Shown: positions 1-5,718 of the stretch, one piece after another
How the letters are laid out: every line of letters begins with the position of its first letter
Position numbering within the stretch: the first letter of the stretch is position 1
From: JAUWOY01 sp034431315
Lineage (GTDB): Bacteria > Chloroflexota > Anaerolineae > VGOG01
DNA length: 18,124 nucleotides
Direction of reading: 5' to 3'
Assembly: GCA_034431315.1 (NCBI GenBank)
Contig: DAOUDK010000016.1
Coordinates: forward strand, 1 to 18,124
Translations under genes and position numbers: made by a program
Notes under the pieces: model-generated
The model's database searches: none
What the model saw: only the letters and a program-made list of their open reading frames with translations
Told to the model about the DNA's origin: nothing

Positions 1-1167
1 ACCCCCACCAAGACTCCCAAGCCGCCAGCCACGGCCACGGCTATCCCCACCACGCCGCCCACAGCCACCCCCACCGTGCCGCCGCCCACGGCCACTCCCC
101 AACCGACCGCCACCCTCACCCCCATCAGCGTCCAGCTCGCTACGGCCACCAGTACCCCCCTGCCCCTGCCGACGCCGACGCCGGTGCCGATGGAGACGCC
201 AACATCCATGCCGACACCCATACCGACGTCGTCAGCCGGGGTTTGTCCCCTCACGGGCCAGGGGGTGAGCGACGTTGCGGTTCTGGAGCGACGGCCCCTG
301 GCGGTGAAGATCTCTAACTTCCCCCCAGTAGTGCGCCCCCAGGCTGGCCTGATCTACGCCGACGTCGTCTTCGAGCATTTGTCCGAGGCCGGACTGACGC
401 GCCTGACCGCCGTTTTCCTGAGTAAGGACGTGGAAAAGGTGGGCTCCATCCGCAGTGCGCGCTTGCTCGACCTGGAGATACCGGCCATGTTCAAGGCCAT
501 GTTCGCCTACTCCGGGGCCAGCGGCGGGGTGAAGCAGAAGATCATGGAATCGGACTTCTTCGATAGGGTCATATCCCCCGACTTTGGCGACTCTGGCTTT
601 GCCCGTATCCCCAGCGAGGGCAAAGCCTACGAGCACACCCTGTTCAGCGACACCCAGAGCCTGTGGGAGATCGCCGAGGAGAGGGGCTTGAACCAGCGCC
701 AGGACCTTTCGGGATGGGCCTTCTCTGAGGAGCCGCCGGAGGGAGGCAGCCCGGCCACGAGCATCGAGTTCCTCTACACGCCCAAATACGCCTCGGCTGA
801 GTACCGATACGACCCAGGACGCCAGGCGTACTTGCGTTCTGTCTTAGGGGAGCCCCATCGTGACGAGCTGACCGGTGAGCAAATCGTCGCCAGGAACGTG
901 GTGGCGATCTACGCCAATCACCTGGATACGGACATCGTCGAGGACAGCACCGGGCCTCGTATCTACTATTCCATTGAGATTCAGATATGGGGAGAGGGCC
1001 GGGCCATAGTCTTCCGCGATGGCCAGGCCTTCGAGGGCAGATGGGTCAGGCCGCAGCGCTCTGATCTGATTCGCTTCGTGGACGACGTGGGCAATCCCAT
1101 CCCGCTGAAGCCGGGCAACACCTGGATCCAAGTGGCGCCCTTCGGCTTCGAGATCGAGGTAGAGTGA
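1..1167 (+). CDS. DUF3048 domain-containing surface protein (YerB-like), 5' partial
   Basis: The frame is open from base 1, so the true start lies upstream and 388 residues are visible. GTG at 76 is only an internal candidate. The first ~75 residues are a low-complexity Pro/Thr linker with TPT, TAT and PTP runs, typical of exported Chloroflexota proteins, where it would hold a domain away from the membrane. The DUF3048 domain follows: a Cys-containing VCPLTGQGV start, then RRPLAVKISNFPPVVRPQAG, GSIRSARLLD and GASGGVK in the N-terminal half, and a C-terminal half ending in GNTWIQVAP. The family includes Bacillus YerB and has no established biochemical role. The expected N-terminal signal or lipobox is outside the window. 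The gene ends with two consecutive TGA codons (1165-1170). Family assignment is from remembered motifs and is fairly secure; function is unknown. Confidence 0.85.
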   Translation, partial: TPTKTPKPPATATAIPTTPPTATPTVPPPTATPQPTATLTPISVQLATATSTPLPLPTPTPVPMETPTSMPTPIPTSSAGVCPLTGQGVSDVAVLERRPLAVKISNFPPVVRPQAGLIYADVVFEHLSEAGLTRLTAVFLSKDVEKVGSIRSARLLDLEIPAMFKAMFAYSGASGGVKQKIMESDFFDRVISPDFGDSGFARIPSEGKAYEHTLFSDTQSLWEIAEERGLNQRQDLSGWAFSEEPPEGGSPATSIEFLYTPKYASAEYRYDPGRQAYLRSVLGEPHRDELTGEQIVARNVVAIYANHLDTDIVEDSTGPRIYYSIEIQIWGEGRAIVFRDGQAFEGRWVRPQRSDLIRFVDDVGNPIPLKPGNTWIQVAPFGFEIEVE

Positions 1168-1171
1168 TGAA

Positions 1172-1222
1172 GTTCAAAGTTCAAAGCTCAAAGTCCAAAG
1201 CTCAACAAGGTCCAAAGTTCGG
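1172..1222 (+). repeat. heptamer tandem array (GTTCAAA-type)
   Basis: About seven degenerate copies of a 7-bp unit (GTTCAAA, GCTCAAA, GTCCAAA) begin two bases after the second stop codon of the DUF3048 gene. This is the first of several intergenic arrays in the window with the same 7-bp period but different unit sequences. No coding role is apparent. Confidence 0.75.
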
Positions 1223-1225
1223 CAA

Positions 1226-1266
1226 GGTCTCCTGACCGCAGCCGTCTCTGGGCTCGGTCAGAGACC
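1226..1266 (+). terminator. strong stem-loop downstream of the DUF3048 gene
   Basis: GGTCT (1226-1230) pairs with AGACC (1262-1266), CTGACCG (1232-1238) with CGGTCAG (1255-1261), and AGCC (1240-1243) with GGCT (1251-1254). This gives 16 base pairs with two single-base bulges and a 7-nt loop. There is no T-run after it (TTCGCCC follows), so it is not a classic intrinsic terminator. It could be a Rho-type or processed 3' end, or a structured leader of the next gene. Confidence 0.5.
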
Positions 1267-1284
1267 TTCGCCCAACAGAGAAGA

Positions 1285-1318
1285 TAAATTAGTGAAATTC
1301 GTGTAATTCGTGGCAAAA
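1285..1318 (+). repeat. short 9-bp repeat (GTGAAATTC / GTGTAATTC)
   Basis: AT-rich repeated units GTGAAATTC and GTGTAATTC followed by GTGGCAAAA lie directly upstream of the Shine-Dalgarno sequence of the YjbQ-like gene. The longer possible reading frame of that gene would start at GTG 1310 inside this repeat, which argues against that start. Confidence 0.5.
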
Positions 1319-1330
1319 GTGAGGAGTGAT

Positions 1331-1747
1331 ATGGTAGTCACCAGGAAAATAGGACTGAAGACCAAGGGGGATTGTCACATCATTGATATAACGAGGCAGG
1401 TGGCCCAGGAGGTCGCCGATTCGGGCCTGAAGGATGGGACGGTCACCGTGTTCGTGACTGGCTCGACAGGAGGGGTCACCACAGTGGAGTACGAGTCGGG
1501 CTTGATTTCCGATCTCCGGGACCTCTTCGACCGCCTTGCTCCCTCCAACATCTCCTACCAGCACAACCTGCGCTGGGGCGACGGCAACGGACACGCCCAC
1601 GTGAGGGCTTCGCTCGTGGGCCCCTCCTTGACCGTGCCCTTCGTGGACCAAAAGCTCACCCTGGGCACCTGGCAGCAGATCATCTTCATTGACTTCGACA
1701 ACCGCCCTCGTTCACGGGAGCTGGTTCTGCAATTGATGGGGGAGTGA
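1331..1747 (+). CDS. yjbQ: YjbQ/UPF0047 family protein (secondary thiamine-phosphate synthase-like)
   Basis: A protein of 138 residues, the usual size for this compact single-domain family. The signature is clear: GDGNGHAHVRASLVGPSLTV with its His-rich metal/phosphate site, followed by GTWQQIIFIDFD near the C-terminus. E. coli YjbQ has weak thiamine-phosphate synthase activity and the physiological role is not settled. I chose ATG 1331 because GAGGAG lies four bases upstream (1321-1326). The frame extends to GTG 1310, but that codon sits in a repeat and has no ribosome binding site. The gene follows the DUF3048 gene by 163 bp and faces the B12-mutase/GlmL gene convergently. Nothing ties it functionally to its neighbours. 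Confidence 0.9.
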   Translation: MVVTRKIGLKTKGDCHIIDITRQVAQEVADSGLKDGTVTVFVTGSTGGVTTVEYESGLISDLRDLFDRLAPSNISYQHNLRWGDGNGHAHVRASLVGPSLTVPFVDQKLTLGTWQQIIFIDFDNRPRSRELVLQLMGE

Positions 1748-1755
1748 GTCACGGA

Positions 1756-1791
1756 GAGTAACGAGTAACGAGGCAACGGGTAACGAGTCAA
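1756..1791 (+). repeat. heptamer tandem array (GAGTAAC-type)
   Basis: About five degenerate 7-bp units (GAGTAAC, GAGTAAC, GAGGCAAC with one extra base, GGGTAAC, GAGTCAA) start nine bases after the YjbQ-like stop codon. The unit sequence differs from the arrays at 1172 and 1801 but the period is the same. Confidence 0.7.
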
Positions 1792-1800
1792 TGAGGGAGA

Positions 1801-1870
1801 ATTGGAGGTTGGAGGTTGGAGATTGGAAGTTGGATTTCCAACCTCCAACTTCTAATTTCCAACCTCCAGT
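1801..1870. repeat. 70-bp palindromic heptamer block between convergent genes
   Basis: TTGGAGG-type 7-bp units run to 1834, and the complementary CCAACCT-type units follow from 1837 to 1870. Aligned as a hairpin, 1801-1834 pairs with 1837-1870 at 27 of 34 positions, with a 2-nt spacer. On the + strand RNA five of the seven non-matches are G-U wobbles. It lies two bases from the stop codon of the B12-mutase/GlmL gene and after the YjbQ-like gene, so it could end transcripts from both sides. A related block sits at the other end of the mutase gene. Confidence 0.75.
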
Positions 1871-1872
1871 CT

Positions 1873-4800
1873 CTACTCCAGAGCTACCAGACTGCGCTTG
1901 AGTATCCGCAGGGCCCGCTCCGGGTCAATGCGGCCATAAAGCCCACCGACGATGGAGACCATGTAGGCCGCGTCTAGAAGCACCTCTCCCTGGGGCCGCA
2001 GGAGCCAACTTTCGTCCTCGTTGTACTGCGTGCCGGCGGCCATGAGCTTCAGGTCACGCCCGAAATCGCCGCCATCGGCTGCCGCCTTGCACTTGTGATA
2101 GATGGCGCCGCCGATTAACAGCGTGGTGCAGGGCTGGTTGAAGAAATTGACCCCGTACTGCAAAAAGTAAGTGTCGGTCTCTTTGACGTAGCCCAGGTTG
2201 CGCCCCGTGGTAGCGGCCATGATCTCTTTGGCCAGGAAGGACCGCACGGCGTTCTCCTCGTCGCTGGTGGGCAGGGCGTGAGGGTTGGCCGTCAGCCAGC
2301 TCAGGTAGCGATCTAGATCAAAATCCAGACGGGCGCTCAGCCGCCCCGTGGTGAGCTTGTCGAACCACCGCACAAAACCCCCAAACTCATCGTCGCCCGG
2401 ACGAAAATCGGGATACTCCTGAAGCAGGAACTCTTCCAGGTCGCGCTTCATAGCCCCGCTCTGGAACCGCTCCAACTCTTTCACGTTCTCGGCATCGTAG
2501 GCCAGGCCGTATTTGCCCTCGACTCGGCGATAGGCCAGCGGCGTGTTGGGCGTCTTGAGGATGGTGCGTTTCACCTTGCGCCGTGGATCGTCGCCGGGAT
2601 ACGCATAGAGCGGGTTATCGCTGACGTTGGAGTAAAAGTCGGTCGTCGCCCCGCCGATGTCCAGGGCCATGATGTTGCCCAAGCCTGGCTCATCGCCGTA
2701 CCCCTTGGCCAGCAGGTTGATGCCACGGAAGGCCGCGCGCGGCGTGGGGATGAACGGCGCGCTCATGTACTCCTCCACCACGTCGAAGCCCTTGCCCCGA
2801 ATGATGATCGTCTGGAACACCTCGCGGATGGCCTCGTTGACCACCTCAATACGAAAGGTGTTGACCTCCGGCATGACATTGGGCGTGAGGCGGATGTCCA
2901 CCCCCTCGGCCTGGTAGATGCGTTCGATCTCGTGGCGGATGTCCTGGTTGCCGGCATAGATCACCGGCACGCCGTAGCGGGCGTAGGTAGCAGCTCTGGA
3001 GAACCTGGCCAGCAAGCGAGCGTTGTGCAACTGTGTCTCGGCATCCCCGCCGAAATCCACCCCGCCGGCCTGGAGGATGATCTCCGGCTGGTCTTGCTCG
3101 TAGATAGCCAGGGCCTGCTCCTCGGCGAGCATCCCCTGGTAGCTGTTCAGCAGCTTGGCCCCGGCGGTGAGGGCCGCCAGGTCGGCGGCAAAGCCACTCT
3201 CCTCTTTGACCAGGGCCACAGTGACCATTTTGAGCCCCCCTTTGGCGCTGGAGCAGGGCAGCCTGATGTCGAACCTGGCCATCTCCCGCGCCAGCGGCTC
3301 CCAGTCGCCCCGCTGCTCGCACTCCTCTTTGACGCCCAGCCCATCGGCCAGGGAGAGGCGCAGGTCTTCGACGATGGTGGGCACGTATTGCATGGCGAAT
3401 TCCTCCGTCGCCGTGTCAAAGACGCCGATCTTACTAAAGGTGCTGCCGAAGTCCACCACCAGCACCCTTTTGCCCTCCAGGTCTGCCTCACTGCGGATGC
3501 CCATCTGCCGCCGCGCCTGGGCCACCACGTCCTCGTCCATCGCCTCAGCCGTTTCGGTTATGTACAGATCTTCGTCGGCCTGGTTGATGTTCTTGTCGAA
3601 GAACCACGGGCTGCGCTCGCGAACCAAATCCACCCGCTCGACCTCGTCCAGCACCTTGACCCCGTCGAACTCGTCAATCACACAGCCGCCGTCCACGATC
3701 TTGGTGCGGCATTTCCCCACCATCTCGTAGCGCTTGTCCAGCACGGTGATCTGGGGAGCCTGGTACAGCCCCACCTGCAGGGCCAGGTCCAGCGTGTCGG
3801 CGCTGATCATGCCGCATTGCCCGGTGAGATAGTTGGCCTCATCCACGAAGCTGAGCAGCATCGCTTCGTAGTTGCGCCTCCACTGGCGGGGATGATCGCG
3901 CTTGCACGCCTCCTCCGGCGAAATGGCCCACTCGAAAAAGTTATCCAGCGTGACCGGCCCCTCGTAGCCGCCCAGCAGCGCCAGGTGCAGGATGTTGTAC
4001 ATCGCCCCCCACTTGAGCATCTTTTTGCGGGCCATCAGCCTGGGGTCGGCCCAAATGTCGGGGCGATCACCTATGTAGAAATCCTCGAACACCTGCTTGA
4101 CGATGTCGCAACTCTCAATGACATCCTGTGCTTTGGCCTCGTGGTGGGCTTCGGAGAAGCTGACCACGTGGACGATGTCGGGCTCCATGTACATCTGCCA
4201 GTAGGTGGAGATGGCCAGGTGGCCTTTAGCCTTGTCCAGGTTGGGCGGAAAACTGGACAGGCCGCCGCGCGTCTCTTTGATGATGTGGAAGTTAAAATGG
4301 CGGGTCAGTGGCTCGATCAGTTCGTAGGCCGCCTGGAACTTGGCCAGGTCGTTGAGCCCTGAGGCGCCGGGCGGCAGGTCGTACATCATCTGCATCACGT
4401 AGTGCTTGACGCCCATCTTGAGCGCCACCACGCCAGCCACGACGTGATCGGTCACCAGCAGGTCGTCGGTGCTGTTGCGCAGTTGCCACTGATGCGGATC
4501 GTTGATCTCGACGGCTTTGTCGCGGGCTGCCCACCAGCGCATCACCTCGAAGTGCTCGTCAAAGCTATCGCGGATGGAGATGGGGCCGCGTCCATCCAGC
4601 TTGTTGTAAAAGAAAATCGGCACCGCCGGGAAGGGCATGCGGAACTCGCCCTCGAAGAGCTTGGCCAGCTCGACCAACTCGTCGGTGCCAGAATAAATGC
4701 GCGTCATGGGGTAGTTACCCCGCTGCGTGGCCTCCTTGAGCCGCCGCAGGTCTTCTTTGCTGCGAATGGGCACGCCGCCCTGCCCTTTGAGATATTTGTC

Positions 4801-5577
4801 GGGATCTTCTTCGCCACGCACAAACTTGGCCAGGTACTCCTGGGCCGGCTGATCGGGGGCCAGCGAGACGATCTCCAGACATTCGGCTTCGGCCATCTTC
4901 TCGACGGCCTTCACCGTCGGCTCAATGCTGTCGGCGGCGACGCCGATGTGAGCGCGGATGATGGGCCGGTTCTCCAGCTCGCGCACCTGGCGGACCCGCT
5001 GCAGCAGCGTGTCGGCCCATTTCACCTCTTCCTCTGTCGCAGTGACAGCCCTGCCCTGGGCGAACGCTTCCAGTTCTTCCATGGTGATAAAGTCGTCCAC
5101 AACCAGGCCAAAGAAACCCTGAAAGGCGTCAATGTCGCCGTAGTTTTCGGCGATTTCGTCCAGGTCGAAGTGGCGATCCTCCGGGGATGAGAACTTGTCC
5201 TCCTGCACCGGCAGGCCGGTCATGGCCCGCACCAGGTTGGCCGCTGGCCGCAGCCCGCCAAAGGCGTAGCGAATGCCGCTCTCTCGCGGCAGCAGGCGGT
5301 GCTTGGCCGCCTTTTCGATGAACTCGGCGATGAGCTTGTCCACGTGCAGGTCGCCCAGCCGCATGGAGATGGCCACCAATTCAGGCCGCGATTCGCGGAT
5401 CTTGTTGATCACGTCCTCGATGGGCACGGCTGGCCCCAGTTTGACGGCCATGTGGCCCTCGCCGCGATCCTCCATCCACTCGGCAAAAGTCTCCACCCCC
5501 AACGAGTGGACGCAATCGCCGATGGAACCGGCCAGCACGCGGCGCTTTTTGGTCGGTGTTTCCGTTTCAGTACTCAT
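1873..5577 (-). CDS. B12-binding / mutase barrel / GlmL (MutL) ATPase fusion protein
   Basis: A 1234-residue cytoplasmic protein with three parts. Residues ~12-140 form a Rossmann-type cobalamin-binding domain: the strand VLAGSIGDCVHSLG (His24 as likely lower ligand) and then GPAVP. Residues ~185-560 resemble the TIM barrel of B12-dependent carbon-skeleton and amino mutases (MutE/OraE/KamD type), with KAVEINDPHQW, GVKHYVMQMM and AKGHLAISTYW. Residues ~700-1234 are the GlmL/MutL ASKHA ATPase, with phosphate loops VVDFGSTFSKIG (705-718) and MALDIGGATTD (970-980). Free-standing GlmL is encoded beside glutamate mutase genes and is thought to help load or reactivate the enzyme. ATG 5577 is chosen because GGAGGAG lies just upstream; the frame runs on to 5655 but only through repeat sequence. 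Substrate unknown. The GlmL part is secure, the barrel relationship less so. Confidence 0.85.
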   Translation of the reverse strand: MSTETETPTKKRRVLAGSIGDCVHSLGVETFAEWMEDRGEGHMAVKLGPAVPIEDVINKIRESRPELVAISMRLGDLHVDKLIAEFIEKAAKHRLLPRESGIRYAFGGLRPAANLVRAMTGLPVQEDKFSSPEDRHFDLDEIAENYGDIDAFQGFFGLVVDDFITMEELEAFAQGRAVTATEEEVKWADTLLQRVRQVRELENRPIIRAHIGVAADSIEPTVKAVEKMAEAECLEIVSLAPDQPAQEYLAKFVRGEEDPDKYLKGQGGVPIRSKEDLRRLKEATQRGNYPMTRIYSGTDELVELAKLFEGEFRMPFPAVPIFFYNKLDGRGPISIRDSFDEHFEVMRWWAARDKAVEINDPHQWQLRNSTDDLLVTDHVVAGVVALKMGVKHYVMQMMYDLPPGASGLNDLAKFQAAYELIEPLTRHFNFHIIKETRGGLSSFPPNLDKAKGHLAISTYWQMYMEPDIVHVVSFSEAHHEAKAQDVIESCDIVKQVFEDFYIGDRPDIWADPRLMARKKMLKWGAMYNILHLALLGGYEGPVTLDNFFEWAISPEEACKRDHPRQWRRNYEAMLLSFVDEANYLTGQCGMISADTLDLALQVGLYQAPQITVLDKRYEMVGKCRTKIVDGGCVIDEFDGVKVLDEVERVDLVRERSPWFFDKNINQADEDLYITETAEAMDEDVVAQARRQMGIRSEADLEGKRVLVVDFGSTFSKIGVFDTATEEFAMQYVPTIVEDLRLSLADGLGVKEECEQRGDWEPLAREMARFDIRLPCSSAKGGLKMVTVALVKEESGFAADLAALTAGAKLLNSYQGMLAEEQALAIYEQDQPEIILQAGGVDFGGDAETQLHNARLLARFSRAATYARYGVPVIYAGNQDIRHEIERIYQAEGVDIRLTPNVMPEVNTFRIEVVNEAIREVFQTIIIRGKGFDVVEEYMSAPFIPTPRAAFRGINLLAKGYGDEPGLGNIMALDIGGATTDFYSNVSDNPLYAYPGDDPRRKVKRTILKTPNTPLAYRRVEGKYGLAYDAENVKELERFQSGAMKRDLEEFLLQEYPDFRPGDDEFGGFVRWFDKLTTGRLSARLDFDLDRYLSWLTANPHALPTSDEENAVRSFLAKEIMAATTGRNLGYVKETDTYFLQYGVNFFNQPCTTLLIGGAIYHKCKAAADGGDFGRDLKLMAAGTQYNEDESWLLRPQGEVLLDAAYMVSIVGGLYGRIDPERALRILKRSLVALE

Positions 5578-5592
5578 GGTACTCCTCCTTTT

Positions 5593-5674
5593 TTGGAGAT
5601 TGGATGTTGGAAGTTGGAAGTTGGAAGTTGGATGCTGGATTGTCAGACCTTCCAACCTCTAATTTCTAACCTCT
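5593..5674. repeat. palindromic heptamer block upstream of the B12-mutase/GlmL gene
   Basis: Seven 7-bp units of TTGGAAG type (TTGGAGA, TTGGATG, TTGGAAG x3, TTGGATG, CTGGATT) run to 5640. A short spacer follows, then complementary units (TCCAACC, TCTAATT, TCTAACC, TCTAAC) from 5651. The unit and its inverted layout match the block at 1801-1870, so the mutase gene is bracketed by two related palindromic blocks. The left end of the insertion element abuts this block at 5675. The 5' extension of the mutase frame to 5655 is only translation of this repeat. Confidence 0.75.
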
Positions 5675-5717
5675 AACAGGACCTCTGCACGATGGGGGCA
5701 AAATTGGCGGACTGAAA
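5675..5717 (+). repeat. left terminal inverted repeat (43 bp)
   Basis: Read inward on the + strand it begins AACAGGACCTCTGC. An ungapped comparison with the right end gives 33 of 43 identical bases. The matches fall in two blocks: the outer 14 bp (5675-5688), perfect, and an inner 11 bp AAATTGGCGGA (5701-5711), perfect. This bipartite layout is usual for transposon ends, with an outer cleavage part and an inner transposase-binding part. Confidence 0.85.
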
Positions 5718-5718
5718 T

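Noticed and set aside
1172..1870. Possible CRISPR array
   Set aside because: The repeats are 7-bp tandem units without spacers, and no cas genes are present.
2932..4362. Long + strand open frame (476 codons) opposite the mutase/GlmL gene
   Set aside because: It is the antisense shadow of a high-GC gene with clear domain motifs; its own translation shows no family motifs and no ribosome binding site was evident.
5578..5655. 26-residue N-terminal extension of the mutase/GlmL frame
   Set aside because: It is translated heptamer repeat; ATG 5577 has GGAGGAG directly upstream.
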